A stretch of DNA of 64,000 nt from Conus ventricosus (GCA_018398815.1 CM031622.1:25222097-25286096); one strand, 5' to 3'. Counted from the first letter of the stretch, positions 20,335 to 32,949 are shown. Numbers and translations are program-made. Notes: generated by a model not told the origin, from the letters alone.

Positions 20335-23215
20335 GAATGGATCGTGTAAAACTGCAAATGTTGGAATGGATAGTGTAAAATCATAAAATCTTGGAAATGA
20401 AAGTGTAAAACTACAAATCCTGGAATGGATAGTGTTAAAGTGTGAATCTTGGAACAGATAGTGTGAAAAAGCATATTTTGGAATGGAAAGTGTAAAAATG
20501 CAAATGCTGGAATGGATAGTGTTAAAATGTACATCTTGAAGAGGATATTGTGAAATCTTGGAAATGACAGTGTGAAAATGCAAATCTTGGAACGGACAAT
20601 GTTAAATATCGCATCTTCAAATGGATAATGTAAAATTGTAAAATCTTGGAAATGACAGTGTAGGAATGCAGATTTTGAAATGGATGGTGTAAAAATTCAG
20701 ATCTAGGAATGGATAGTGTAAAATGCAGATCTTGGAATGGATAGTGTAAAAATGCAGTTCTTAGGATGGATAGCGTAAAAATGCGGATCTTAAAATGGAT
20801 AATGTAAAAATGAAGATCTTGAAATGTATTGTGCAAAAAATGCAAATCTTGGAATGGATAGTGTGAAAATGCACCTCTTGAAATGGATAGTGTAAAATTG
20901 TAAAATCTTGGAAATGACAGTGTAAATATGTGAATCTTGGAATGGATAGTGTAAACAAAAATGCAGATTTTGGAATGGATAGTTAAAAATGCAAATCTTG
21001 GAATGGATAGTGTTAAAATGCACATCTTGAAATGGATAATGTAAAATTGTAAAATCTTGGAAATGTAAAAATGCAAATCTTGAAATGGATAGTGTTAAAA
21101 TGCAGATCTTGGAACGGATAGTGTTAGAATGCAGATCTTGGGTCGGATAGTGTAAAAATGCAAATCTTGGATTGGGTAGTTTAAAAATGCGAATCTTGGA
21201 ATGGATAGGGTTAAAAAGCAGATTTTGGAACGGATAGTGTAACAATGCAGGTCTTCTAGTGGATATTGTGAAAATAAAAATCTTGGAATGGATAGTGTGA
21301 AAATATACAGATCTTCGAATGGATAGTTAAAAAAACCCTCAGATCTTGGAATGGATAGTGTAAAAATGCAGATTTTGGAATGGATAAGGTAAAAATGCAA
21401 ATCTTTGAAAAGTTAGTGTAAAAATGCAAATAAGGATAGTGTAAGATGCAAATCTTGGAATGGATAGTGTAAAAATGCAGATTTTGGAATGGATAGTGTA
21501 AAAATGCAGATCTTGGAATGGATAGTGTAAAAATGCAGATCTTGGAATGGATAGTGTAGAAATGCAAATCTTGGAATGGATAATGTAAAAATGCAGATCA
21601 TGGGATTGATAGTGTAAAAATGCAAATCTTGAAAAGGTTAGTGTGAAAATGCAAATTTTGGAAAGGATAGTTTAAAAATACTGATTTTAGAAAGGATAGT
21701 GTAAAATGCAAATATTGGAATGGATAGTGTAAAAAGAAAAGCAGATTTTGGAATGGATAGTGTACAAACACAAATCTTGGAATGAATAGTGTAAAAATGC
21801 AAATCTTGGAACGGATAATGTAAAATGGAAATCTTGGAATAGTTAATGTAAAAGTGCAAACCTTGCAATGGTTAATGTAAAAGTGCAAATCTTGGAATGG
21901 ATAATGTGAAAATACAAATCTTGGAATGGATAATGTACAAATGCAAATTATGGAATGGATTATGTAAAAATGCAAATCTTGGAATGGATATTATAAAAAT
22001 ACAGATCTTGAAATGGGTCATGTAAAAATGCAAATATTGGAATGGATAGTGTAAAAATACAAACCTTGTAATGGATAAGGTAAAAATTTAGATCTTGGAA
22101 TGGATAATGTAAAAATGCAATCCTTGGAATGGATCATGTAAAAATGCAGATCATGGGATGGATAGTGTAAAAATGCAAATCTTGGAATGGATCATGTAAA
22201 AATGCAGATCATGGGATGGATAGTGTAAAAATGCAAATCTTGGAATGGATCATGTAAAAATGCAGATCATGGGATGGATAGTGTAAAAATGCAAATCTTG
22301 GAAAGGTTAGTGTAAAACTGCAAATTTTGGAATGGATAGCGTAAAATGCTAATCTTGGAATGGATAATGTTACTTGTACAAAAAAAGCAGATTTTGGAAT
22401 GGATAGTGTAAAAATACAAATCTTGGAATGAATAGTGTAAAAATGCAAATCTTGGAATGAATAATAATGTAAAATGCAAATCTTGGAATGGTTAATGTAA
22501 AAGTGCAAATCTTGGAATGGATAATGTAAAAATACTAGTCTTGCATTGGATAATGTAAAAAAAATGCACATCTTGGAATGGATAATGTAAAAATGCAAAT
22601 CTTGGAATGGATAGTGTAAAAATACAAACCTTGGAATGGATCATGTAAAAATGCAGATATTGGAATGGATAGTGTAGAAATGCAGGTTTTGGAATGGATA
22701 GTGTAAAAATGCTAATCTTGGAATGAAAAGTGTAAAAATGCAAATCTTGGAATGGGTAGTGTAAAAATGCAAATCTTGGAATGGGTAGTGTAAAAATGCA
22801 GACCTTTGGATGGATAGTGTAAAAATGCAGATTTTGGAATGGATAGTGTAGAAATGCAGGTTTTGGAATGGATAGTGTAAAAATGCGGATTTTGGAATGG
22901 ATGGTGTAAGAACGCAGATCATGGGATAGATAGTGTAAAAATGCAAATGTTACAATGAATAGTGTAAAAATGCAGCTCTTGGAATGGATAGTATAAAAAT
23001 GCAAACTTTGGAATGGATAGGGTTAGAAATGCAGATTTTAAATGAATAGTGTTAAAATGCAAATCTTAGAATGGAAAATATAAAAAGGCAGATCTTTAAA
23101 TGGATAGTGTAAAATGCAAATCTTGTAATGGATAGTGTAAAAATGCAGATTTTATAATGGATACTGTAAAAATGCAGATTTTGGAAGGCATTGTTTAAAG
23201 CTCCAGATTTTGAAT
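20335..23215 (+). repeat. Long minisatellite, about 29-bp unit, roughly 100 copies
   Basis: The unit reads AAAAATGCAAATCTTGGAAT then GGATAGTGT. Variants are frequent (CAGATTTTGG, CACATCTTGA, GGATAATGT, TGGATCATGT), and a longer composite including AAAATTGTAAAATCTTGGAA then ATGACAGTG recurs at 20387, 20550, 20631, 20895 and 21045. Copies between about 21,430 and 22,980 are the most uniform. Low stop density on the minus strand yields many overlapping Phe/Ile/His-rich open frames that shift with unit-length changes, so I do not call them genes. Confidence 0.9.
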
Positions 23216-23600
23216 CGGATAGGGTACAGCTCCGTTTGTTGCAGAGCTTTTCATACCTGCTCCATCTCTCCTTAGTGATCAGTTGAGTTGATTGTGCCGG
23301 CATCAGGAAAGACAGCCTCCAACAACTGGAAAGTTTCACTGTACATGGTGGGCTATTGGACAAAGCGCCTGAATTGGCTTGTGATAGGTTTCCACGTGTC
23401 ATCGTTTGTGTCCTGGTGTACCTGGAAACAAGAAGTAGCTCAGTGGCTGTCTGTGGTCTTGTCTTGTGGGTTACGCTATGATGCTCGTGGAGGCTCTGGT
23501 GCTGGGCCAACTGGACAGGCCTGGGTACGGCTGTGCATGGTGGGAGCCAAAACGAGCAGCATAAGAAGAAAGCCTAATGGGGAACTGGGCACAGTGGATA
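23216..23600. other. Spacer between two minisatellites
   Basis: Unique sequence with no recognised gene or element, separating the 29-bp and 34-bp arrays. Confidence 0.4.
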
Positions 23601-23606
23601 AGATTT

Positions 23607-25062
23607 GTGGGAAAAAAGACAGAGAAATGCCAGTTGTCCTCGGGGGAAAAAGATAGAGAGATGGCAGTTGTCCTCGGGGAAAAAAGATAGAGAAATGCCA
23701 GTTGTCCTCGGGGAAAAAAGACAGAGAAATGCCAGTTGTCCTCAGGGAAAAAAGATAGAGAAATGCCAGTTGTCCTCGGGGAAAAAAGACAGAGAAATGC
23801 CAGTTGTCCTCGGGGAAAAAAGACAGAGAAATGCCAGTTGTCCTCGGGGAAAAAAGATAGAGAAATGCCAGTTGTCCTCGGGGAAAAAAGACAGAGAAAT
23901 GCCAGTTGTCCTCGGGGAAAAAAGATAGAGAAATGTCAGTTGTCCTCGGGGAAAAAGATAGAGAGATGGCAGTTGTCCTGGGGAAAAAGAGAAATGCAGT
24001 TGTCCTCGGGGAAAAAGATAGAGAGATGGCAGTTGTCCTCGGGGAAAAAAGATAGAGAATGCCAGTTGTCCTCGGGGAAAAAAGACAGAGAAATGCCAGT
24101 TGTCCTCGGGGAAAAAGATAGAGAAATGCCAGTTGTCCTCGGGGAAAAAAGATAGAGAAATGCCAGTTGTCCTCGGGGAAAAAAGACAGAGAAATGCCAG
24201 TTGTCCTCGGGGGAAAAAAGACAGAGAAATGCCAGTTGTCCTCGGGGAAAAAAGATAGAGAAATGCCAGTTGTCCTCGGGGAAAAAAGACAGAGAAATGC
24301 CAGTTGTCCTCGGGGAAAAAAGATAGAGAAATGTCAGTTGTCCTCGGGAAAAAGGTAGAGAGATGGCAGTTGTCCTGGGGGAAAAAGAGAAATGCCAGTT
24401 GTCCTGGGGAAAAATACAGAGAAATGCAGTTGTCCTGGGGAAAAAGACAGAGAAATGCCAGTTGTCCTTGGGGAAGAAAGATAGATCGATGCCAGTTGTC
24501 CTGGGGAAAAATACAGAGAAATACCAGTTGTCCTGGGGAAAAAAGACAGAGAAATGCCAGTTGTCCTTGGGGAAGAAAGATAGATAAATGCCAGTTGTCC
24601 TGGGGAAAAAAGACAGAGAAATGCCAGTTGTCCTTGGGAAGAAAGATAGATCAATGCCAGTTGTCCTGGGGGAAAAAGATGGAGAAATACCAGTTGTCCT
24701 GGGGAAAAAGACAGAGAAATGCCAGTTGTCCTTGGGAAGAAAGATAGATCAAATGCCAGTTGTCCTGGGGAAAAAAGATGGAGAAATACCAGTTGTCCTG
24801 GGGAAAAAAGAGAAATGCCAGTTGTCCTTGGGAAGAAAGATAGATAAATGCCAGTTGTCCTGGGGAAAAAAAATAGAGAAATGCCAGTTGTCCTTGAGAA
24901 GAAAGATAGATCAATGCCAGTTGTCCTGGGGGAAAAAGATGGAGAAATACCAGTTGTCCTGGGGGAAAAAGACAGAGAAATGCCAGTTGTCCTTGGGAAG
25001 AAAGATAGATCAATGCCAGTTGTCCTGGGGAAAAAAGATGGAGAAATACCAGTTGTCGTGGG
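23607..25062 (+). repeat. Minisatellite, about 34-bp unit, with a trimeric higher-order segment
   Basis: About 43 copies of a unit with AGAGAAATGCCAGTTGTCCT then CGGGGAAAAAAGAC are present. From 23607 to 24350 units end CCTCGGGG. From about 24370 the core changes to CCTGGGG and CCTTGGGGAAGAAAGATAGA. From about 24630 three variants alternate in fixed order: CCTTGGGAAGAAAGATAGAT, then CCTGGGGGAAAAAGATGGAG, then CCTGGGGAAAAAGACAGAG. This gives a roughly 100-bp higher-order repeat up to the array end. Lys/Gln-rich open frames are repeat artefacts. Confidence 0.9.
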
Positions 25063-26334
25063 GTTATATTCAGGATGTCTTTCATATCTTAAAGTGACAT
25101 TAGTGGGAAAACATGACCTTTATTCAGGCATTCTTCGCTGCATCTCATCAAGTGATTTATTACAGATACAAGGGAGACTAGCAGTGCCCTTTTGATGATT
25201 TTTGACCCTTCAGATCCGCAGCCGAGTCGGGTTGAGGCAGGTGCAAATGTATTAAAGGCCTAACTTGAAACAATTATGTGATTTTGATGGTAAGGCTGAT
25301 TTGTCCAACTTGAATAATAATATTAGTTGACATCATGACTCTACTTACTGGTGATCGGTAGAGATCCGACGTTAGCGATGATCTGACATCATTCACGATT
25401 CAGCTTCAGTGTTTATGTATTTTTTTGAAAATAGTAAGGGATTTGTGGATTTCAACCTTGGGTGTATCGTCAGGGGGTAATATTGAGCGACTGAAACAGG
25501 TTTTATGCTTTAAGTGTTGGCATTATCCCTGTCTCTGTTAACCTCCATGTGTTCCTGCCATAGTCGGTCATAGTACAGTTCATGCGCTTGCCAGGGATCC
25601 TCTTATGATGTACAGTTCAGTTCTGGTCAGCCTCTTTTTCAAATGATCAGTGATGTGATTCATGTCTCAGTTGTGATAGTATGCACTTTGTTTTGCAGTA
25701 AATCCTGGTGTGGTGATGACTTTCTGTGCAATCGCTTTATGTTGTGATCGTCAACTTTCCTAAGAATTCCGGATTACTGATGTAGTGCGTGATTCCTTGT
25801 AGCTAGTCTGAATGTTCTGTTTTTAATGTGAATGTTAGCGTGATGAAATAGTGGGCAGTCTCATGTGTCTGTAGTAGTGGATGTACACATCGAAGGTGAA
25901 GAGGCTGAATCTGCAGGGTTTTCTTCATGCGAGCAGGACCGACGCCAGTTCTTCACGCCGGCGTTTATTTTGTAGCCACATGTTAGGTCACAGGTGGTGT
26001 TTGCTTGTTTCTGTCATTCTCTTCTGATTTTCTTGTCTGTTATGATGTCAGTGACTGATGGAATACTTGTTTTTCCTCTACGAAGGTAAAGCAATACAAG
26101 GTTTCTGTCGGTCTGTCTTCTCAAAGAAGTTTCAGCGTTAAGAAGCGTTAATCAATGTATTTCCTTGAAGAAGTAAAATCCATGGGAAGTTTCAGTCAGT
26201 CTCAACTAACTATAAGGTTGCAGTGACATGTTGTTTTCTTTTTTTCTTCATTATGCCATTTTTGGATATACACATGAACGTGCACTGGCTTTGAAAAAAA
26301 CAACTAAAAGGTAAATGAATCTGCCCCTTTTTTG
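25063..26334. other. Intergenic, nothing recognised
   Basis: AT-rich unique sequence. No exon, element terminus or RNA gene could be supported. Confidence 0.4.
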
Positions 26335-26950
26335 TTCATACAGTAAAACCTTCCACTAGAGGTTTTCCTCCTAATGGAGACACCCTTTCACTTTCATCTG
26401 CATTAGATTTATGTCCCATTTCATGTTCCTCTTTTTGAAGATTTTTTTGTCCTGGAATATTTTTGTTTTTATCTTTACTAGATTTACATGTCGTTAAAGA
26501 CTTCCTTCCTTTGAAAACTTTCCCAGGAACTTTTTTTGTTTTCATCTATACTAGATTTGCCTCCAGTTGAAGATTGCCTCCCTTTGAAGGGTTGTTTTTT
26601 TTTGGGGGGGGGATTTTTTTTTTTTTTTAGATTCCTTGATCATTTTTGTGATTGTCTCCCATTAAAGGTTTGCTCCCTTTGGAGACTTTTTTCCCCATGA
26701 TTTTGCTGTTGTAGTTTTCATCATTTACACGAGATTTATCATTGAAGATTCTTTCCCTTTGAAGACTCTTCCCTCCCCCTGCGAAAACATGTTTGTTTTC
26801 ATCTATACTAGATTTACCTCCCTTTAAAAACTCTTCCTTAGAAGACTTTTTTTTTTTCCTTGTCAATTTTTTGTTTTGTTTTGTTTATTCATCTATACTA
26901 CAAACACCTCCAGTTCAAGACATGCTCCCTGTCAAGACCCACATGTGATT
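26335..26950. repeat. Degenerate tandem repeat with ACTAGATTTACCTCC core
   Basis: About ten loosely conserved units of 50-65 bp each carry words such as TTTTCATCTATACTAGATTT, ACCTCCCTTTGAAGACT and TTTTTTTGTCC, with variants at 26407, 26480, 26550, 26648, 26735, 26807 and 26893. The same core appears once in the 3' UTR of the SLC12A8-like gene (15570-15600). This looks like an old, decayed minisatellite. Confidence 0.6.
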
Positions 26951-27117
26951 AATATCCCGAGATGGAAGTATCAGCTGTGTCATTGTTATGCACACCCAGT
27001 CAGTGCTTTATCGGAAAATGTATGAAAGCACTCATGTTGAGGAAACTATACCTGTTTCCAGTATGCTTACATTCCACCAGCATTTTGTTCTCTGTATCAG
27101 CTGCATTTTACTAAGTG

Positions 27118-27660
27118 TTGAAGCATATAAACAAGTAGGGTAACTCTTGCTCCCACAAGACAATGTAACTCAAAAGGAATGCTGCTTATGACACCGAATC
27201 GCCTAGCAGACATGACAGCACAGAGCACACAGAACAAACAAGGTAACGTCCCCAAAAAGGATGCTCCAAGCTTGCCCATATACCCTGTACCAAACATCTA
27301 CATGGCAACAAGAACTGGAGAAATGAAGAAATATAAAATAACTTTTATTCAAGACAGGCACAGCCTTTTTTTAAACTTGAATAATGTCAGACAAGTACAA
27401 GGACAGACAGAAACAAATACAAATAACGTTGTTTTAATTGAAACGAAAGTAAAGGACGGGCAGAAACAAATACAAATAACTTCGTTTTAATTGAAACGAA
27501 AGTAAATATGAAATAAGGCAGGGAACAGTAAACAATAAACAAGTAGGGTCTTGCAAGCAGCATTCCTTTGGAGTTACGTTTTCTTGTGGGAGCAAGAGTT
27601 GCCCTACTTATTTGTTTATTGTTTGTTATTCCCTGCCTCATTTCATATTTACTTTTTGTT
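27118..27660. repeat. Interspersed repeat plus palindromic MITE-like element
   Basis: The block 27175-27320 (AATGCTGCTTATGACACCGA, CCCATATACCCTGTACCAAA) recurs diverged at 46928-47060. At 27505-27655 AGGCAGGGAACAGTAAACAA is mirrored by TTGTTATTCCCTGCCTCATT, and AAACAAGTAGGGTCTTGC by GCCCTACTTATTTG, giving a palindrome of about 140 bp. A related palindrome lies at 54295-54416. No coding capacity is apparent. Confidence 0.55.
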
Positions 27661-29626
27661 GAAGCATAGTTGAAAGCGCTGAGAACACAGTCTTTATGAA
27701 AAGGATAAAGGGATAGACACCCGGCCATTGGATATGATCTGTATTTTGAAATGGTTCTGTTACTTTTTGTGCTGTTTTATTTGATTTGAAAGTTTCACTA
27801 CATTACTGTGTTGGAAGTTTTGTTGTGTTTCTTGTTTAGCCTGGTGAATGTATGCAATCTCAGCAGAGGTAATGCTTGTCTCATAGATTTGAAGAAGAAA
27901 AAATATGTGGTATTATTGGATTATGTTACTTGATGAATGTGTTATTATTTTATCTGCTCTGTAAAGTTATTTGTATTGCAAAAAGAAAAAAAATGAAATG
28001 TAACTTTGTTGAGGATATGATAATCATCTTGTGTGCCATGAATTTATTGCCCAGTGTTAAACACATTTGTAAAATGTGTGTTAGTTTTCTTTCTTTTGTA
28101 TTGATAATTTCGCTGTTAGTCTCCATCTCCTTTGAGAAATATGTTCATGAATATTTTATTTGAACTATCCCATTTACACTGCAGAGATTTTGGTCCAGTA
28201 CAGCTCATCTCCATACAGCTATTGAGCAGTTTAGTTCATTCTCCAGAAATAAGGGCGCCTTTCTTGCACAAGTTTGACAGCCCAGAGAAGGTTGTAATCA
28301 GAGGGCTGGCCTATAACGATTAAAGTTTTAAACTTTAAATAAAGTTTAAAAGGAACAATTATTATAAATGCGTAGAAGGAAAGGAAATGAGTATAGTGGG
28401 CATTCCAGGATTCCAAGAACCAGTGCATACCAAACATCAGCATTCCCTGCGATACATTCATTCTATAGGTATATATTTAGTTCTTTTAGTATGCCATCTC
28501 CTCCATGTTGGTCAGCTGCATTATTTTATCATATTGCGCAAACACTGATGCCCAGAGATTGTGAAGTTTTATTCACTTTTACGCCCATTCTACCCGCCAC
28601 CTCTCCCACTCCGCTCAGGCTCAAATATCCTGATTGGCTCTGCAACTTCACTGTTGTTGTCGTTGGTGTGTGGGTCAGTAGGTGGTGCCCTTTGTGCAGA
28701 GCGTCAGAACAGACGGCAGTGAACACCACGAAGTGACCAGGCAGTGTGCACCGTCTTCTTTGGCGAGTGGCCTGAAGGCCTCCTGAGAGTTCTCACTGCA
28801 GGCTGTGCTGAAGCAGTGGCAGGATGTGTGTGGCCAAGGGTGGAGGAACCGAAAGAGCAGGTGCAGTAATGCCACGGGGGTTTGGGGGGGGGGGGAGGGG
28901 GGATACACGCATGATAACTCTGCATGTCGTTTATAAATGTTAAAAACTAATGAACCAATTCATTTTGTTGTTTGTTTGTTGCTCTGCGTACGAGTTTTTT
29001 TTTTGTAAAAAGCGAAGAATAAATGGTCGTTACTTAGTGTGGTTTGGTGCAGATTAAATAATTCATGAACTTACAGAATGTTGATTATATCAATTATTGA
29101 TCTCCACTTCCATTGTTTCCGTTTTTATTTGTTGGTTACGATTTTTTCTCTTCTTTCGACTGGCATTTGTACAGCTTTGATTGTTTTTCGTTTTTTACTT
29201 TTGTTACATATGTCTGTCTGCATTTCTTAAAGCACAGATTACGCAGTGTTTGGTCTACCCCCTATGTCCTCCAGTTACTTGTGTGTTATTTGCACTTGGC
29301 AGAAGGGATCTGTTGGTCTGTGATAGAAATTACGCTCATCAGCAAGCCAGCTTGTGAGGGCTGGGAACCCCCATCTCCCCATTTCATCTACAGTTTCCAC
29401 ATAAATCGCTCAAGTGTTGGGGATGGTGGAAACAACTTCGATTTATTTGTAGACATAAATTCACATTATGGATTTGATCACTACCCTCATAAAGGCATTC
29501 ATTCATGGAAGATTGTCCAGTCAGGTACCTTCTAAACCACAGTTTTTTGTTTGGGGCTAGATTTTTTTTTGGGGGGGGGGGGGGAACAGGTGGCTTGTGA
29601 CATTCCTGTTTATCATAAAACCTTGT
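27661..29626. other. Intergenic; one dispersed-repeat fragment
   Basis: AT-rich, with hydrophobic open frames near 27876-28163 that lack any family resemblance. At about 28695-28770 a fragment of the dispersed repeat (CAGTGAACACCACGAAGTGA) is present. A poly-G tract lies at 29571-29584. Confidence 0.45.
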
Positions 29627-30292
29627 CAGGGAGAAAACAGTTTTAAAAAAAAAAGAGGGATGGTGGGGATCTGGGGGTTCACCATGGGCCCCAGTGGGGT
29701 ACATGGGCAACAGCCCGGCGGGGGTCAGGGGGCAACGCCCCTGAAGCTGAAGCATATTTTGTATTAAATATGGCATAAAAATCTTTAGAAATCACTTTTT
29801 TGCTTCTAAACAACTCATTCTATAGAACAGCTTTCAACACCATGAAGACTGAGACTGATGTGGAAAGAAACTATGTCAATTGAGACAAACATTTAGTATG
29901 ATGAATCCTCAGAACTCTAGCTAAAGAAAATTTGACAAACAGTGCCTTCAGGACAAAAATAATAAGGCCTGTAGATAAGTAAATCAGAGTGGGAAATCAA
30001 ACTAAGTAAATCAGATGTATGAAAACGACTGCTGGACTTCAATAAACACAATATGAACAATGATTACTTTGAAGTCCTTTAAAAAAAACAACTGAAGCTT
30101 TTGGGCCTTAGCACTTCCTCAGGAAACACTAAACACAAAAAAGAACATAAAAGAACAAATGACATAAAAACAAACTGATGTCACAACAGTACACCCCCCC
30201 CCCCCAACTTCCCTTTTACAACTAATTATATACCCCCCCCCCCCTCTTGACAAGTGTGTGTGTGTGTGTGTGTGGGGGGGGGGGGGGTGATT

Positions 30293-30323
<31 letters not shown>

Positions 30324-31257
30324 GGGGTTTGTGTGTGTGTGTGTGTGAGGTGGGGACGGGGGTGGGGGGGAGGGGGTGAAGTGTGTGGGGTATGTGTGTT
30401 GTGGGGTGAGGGTGGGGGTTGGGGGAGAAGGAGGAGAAGTAGAGGAAAGTATATAGGTAGTGGGGGGAGTGGGCTGGTGGAAAAGGATTTCATAGGGGGG
30501 CTGTTAGCAGGGGGGCTGTTAGCAGACACCTAACAAATGTAGCAAACGTTTGCATTATGCCAGGGGGAAAGTGTTACACAATACTGTTGTGACATCAATT
30601 TATTTTGATGTCATTTGTTCTTTTATATTCTTTTCGTCACATTGACGTTTTTCCCTTGCTTTGAAGACTCTACGAGTGGAAGTACTTAGAGTAGGAGTCA
30701 AACTATCTTTGGAAATTAAACGTAGATTGTTGCATACCCAATGATCTAAAAACATGCTGTAATGGTGTGGGAAACACACACATTTTCTGTTGGTGACTGG
30801 GATGCTCGATGTGATCTCTGATTGCCACAAAGCCACGACTACCAAAGTAGACACGTTTTTGGCAAGGCTCGCAAAAACACTTCAAATTCGCCGTCTTTGT
30901 CATGTTTTCTTATTACATCCGCGACTCTGCGGTCACACACGTCTTCTGCTGCCACTCGGTCTTCTAGTGGTTCACATACTTCTTTCTTTTTTTTTTCGTT
31001 TTGTTTGCACTCACTGGTGGCAAAGTCTCACTGTGAATCGACGCCATGATGAGAAATGATACTGGAAGGAAACAGAATGAGAACTACGCCGTTTGAGAAC
31101 ATTACCGACAGAGAAGAAATTCGCTGTGCAGACAAGTTGAGATCGTTTCTGAGCATCATTCTTCGAATAATTTTTCGGCGGAGACTTTTTCTTTCGGCGG
31201 AGATGCGAAAAAATAACGGCGGAGACGGCGGAAACGGCGGAGGAGTTTTCATCCCTG
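29627..31257 (-). mobile_element. hAT-like DNA element, copy 2 (inverted relative to copy 1)
   Basis: The sequence is the reverse complement of 2946-4554 over essentially its whole length: terminal CAGGG...GAAAACAGTTTTAAAA, the GC-rich hairpin with CCCTGAAGCTGAAG, the C/G-rich and TG microsatellite block (30190-30350), the zinc-finger frame (30703-30903, minus), the CGGCGGAGACGG triplet region, and GTTTTCATCCCTG. The left TIR has lost two bases (CAGGGAGAAAAC). Flanks (AACCTTGT and TTAGTGGT) do not form a clear target duplication. The triplet region has one extra ACGGCGGAGACGGCGGA block compared with copy 1. Confidence 0.85.
30703..30903 (-). pseudogene. Zinc-finger (BED-like) remnant in element copy 2
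   Basis: The minus strand encodes FCEPCQKRVYFGSRGFVAIR then DHIEHPSHQQ, the same finger as in copy 1 with Arg-to-His at one site. Before the finger the frame differs from copy 1 by an indel. It is not a complete protein in either copy. Confidence 0.55.
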
Positions 31258-31984
31258 TTAGTGGTTTGAAACATTGGTAACTTACAAATAAAAAAAGTGG
31301 TTCATGAATTGTGTATTTGTAATTCGCACATATGGATACCACCAATATTGTCACAGTTAATGCAAGGGTGACACTGAAAATCTGAAGAAAAAAACGAAAA
31401 TGAGGCAGGGGTCCAGGGGCCCCAGCACAATGGCGCGACGTAGGCTAGCAAAGATCGCTGGACCTGTGTTGTCTTCAACGATAGAGAGCGCTTCCTCATT
31501 TCCAGTCATCTGCTACAGTGCTGCTTCGGTCATAATACCGCCGATACGACCGTTTTTCAAAAAAAAACTTTGGGGGGGGGGGGGGGGGGGGGGATAACGA
31601 AACTTGAAAAACAGAATTTCCGTCTGGGGCCTTGCCGGAGAAAACGGATTTCAGTCACCCAGACGGAAGAGTGGCACCCATGTAAATGACAGAACATTTC
31701 GTAACATTTCTGCACATGTACTTTTTCTTTGAGTTTCTTTTGGCTTTATTTAAATATTTTTTTAAATTAAAATATTTTTTAAAAATCTGTTCAAATCCAT
31801 TAACTCTTTCACTAATTCGTTGCATGTTACTGCAAGAGATCTGTTTGACTGACTGGTCATTATCTACGTGTTCAATGTTGTTCAGCGGTAACATACAAGT
31901 ATATATAAGAATGGACAAGAATCATTCAGTATTGTTTGGTTTCATTGTCAGACTTTGTTTTTTGAGCCCTGTGTAACAGTGATG
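31258..31984. other. Intergenic, possible fragment of another hAT-like element
   Basis: A G/C palindromic word CAGGGGTCCAGGGGCCCC at about 31405 resembles the subterminal hairpins of the hAT-like elements here. A poly-G tract at 31571-31593 and a purine-rich block ending near 31690 follow. I could not find matching termini, so no boundaries are claimed. Confidence 0.25.
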
Positions 31985-32390
31985 AAGCAAACATGGTGCA
32001 GTGGTGAGCATCAAAGATTCTGGGCCGGGAGGTTGTAGGTTTGATTCCATCAGAACCATGTTCATTTGTGAGTGTTTTTTTTTGGGGCCTCAAACAGCTT
32101 CTATCCAGAGTTGAGCTTGCTATGGGCTCACTTGGGAAGACTGACCCATACATAGTCCAGTTTCATCCGCATGAAGAACATGTCTCCGAGTGTTCAAATT
32201 TTCCTCACCAACACTGCAGGTGTCTGTCTCTCTCAGGCCTGTTTGATGCAGGGACACGTAATGAAGATGAGCACAAAGTACAGCCCTGTCATGCACTCTG
32301 GGACTAGCATGGATCTCTACAGCATCGTGCTCATCATCTTCACCCTCACCCTCATCAATCAGCATCAAAACAAAAACAAAAAAAAATCCG
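31985..32390 (+). repeat. SINE-B, tRNA-derived, near full length
   Basis: A tRNA-like head begins around 31988 with box A-like TGGTGCAGTGGTGAGC and box B-like GGTTTGATTCC (about 32037). The body contains AGCTTCTATCCAGAGTTGAG, CTTGGGAAGACTGAC, CTGCAGGTGTCTGTCTCTCT and ACAGCCCTGTCATGCACTCT, and it ends with an A-rich tail at 32366-32392. A second copy, inverted and split by a hAT-like element, lies at 41100-42575. The head will not fold as a standard tRNA gene and sits on a SINE body, so it is not annotated as a tRNA. Confidence 0.75.
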
Positions 32391-32404
32391 AAATTTTCTA
32401 GCCC

Positions 32405-32821
32405 TTAACTCTTTCATCGCTACAACCCGGTTTTCTGGTTTGCAGAAATTGTACCCTTTCTTCCTGCAGCCGGGAAACCCGGGAAGCACAGAATCCGTCT
32501 TTTCCTTCCCGCAGCCTGGAAAATCGGTTCTCGCGGTAAGCGCTTTGAACTTCGGCGCCAGTCGCGTCATCAGTTCACGTCATGACCGAGTCGCTTGCGG
32601 GGCACCGTTTATGAATGGAATGGATGCCAGATGGCCCCAACAGCGTGGGAAAGTAGTCACTGCTCTATTCTGGCCGGTTTGCTACTGCATACGTGGCAGT
32701 TCTCACTTTACACTTCTTCCCTTTTTCTCTAAATCCAAGAATGAAGGGAATATTTGCAGTATAAGAATCTAGGAACAAGGGGTGGTAATGGTTCATAGAA
32801 AAGTAGGAATGAAAGAGTGAA
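32405..32821. mobile_element. TTAA-type MITE, copy 1 (piggyBac-like)
   Basis: The left end is TTAACTCTTTCATCGCTAC. The right end, reverse-complemented, is TTCACTCTTTCATTCCTAC, so the inverted repeat is about 15 bp and one TTAA has mutated. The interior matches 55623-56031 in the opposite orientation (GGTTTTCTGGTTTGCAGAAA, GCGGTAAGCGCTTTGAACTT, TATTCTGGCCGGTTTGCTAC). It contains degenerate internal duplications around CTGCAGCCGGGAAA and CCGCAGCCTGGAAA. Non-coding. Confidence 0.75.
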
Positions 32822-32949
32822 TGCCCTGCTTTCATGGTGGCCAAAGTTTGAGTTTCCTCTTCCTTGACGAGTCGCCTTGCAAAAGTGGATGCCGACTTAT
32901 GCTGGTTCTGCCACTCAGCAGTCATTGCCATGAGTAGGGGGCTTAGTTG

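Noticed and set aside
20250..23510. Many minus-strand Phe/His/Ile-rich frames of 65-184 codons
   Set aside because: They are overlapping translations of the 29-bp array in several frames with no conserved start, domain or codon bias.
18765..25062. Possible CRISPR-like arrays
   Set aside because: Direct repeats are contiguous with no unique spacers of constant length, no cas genes are present, and the sequence is animal.
23605..25195. Lys/Gln-rich frames (KKDREMPVVLGE repeats) that look like a repeat protein
   Set aside because: The frame alternates between three readings of the same 34-bp unit, and unit-length changes shift it. No upstream gene structure is present.
27876..28163. 95-codon hydrophobic plus-strand frame
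   Set aside because: AT-rich intergenic DNA readily encodes Phe/Ile/Leu runs. No family resemblance or gene context.
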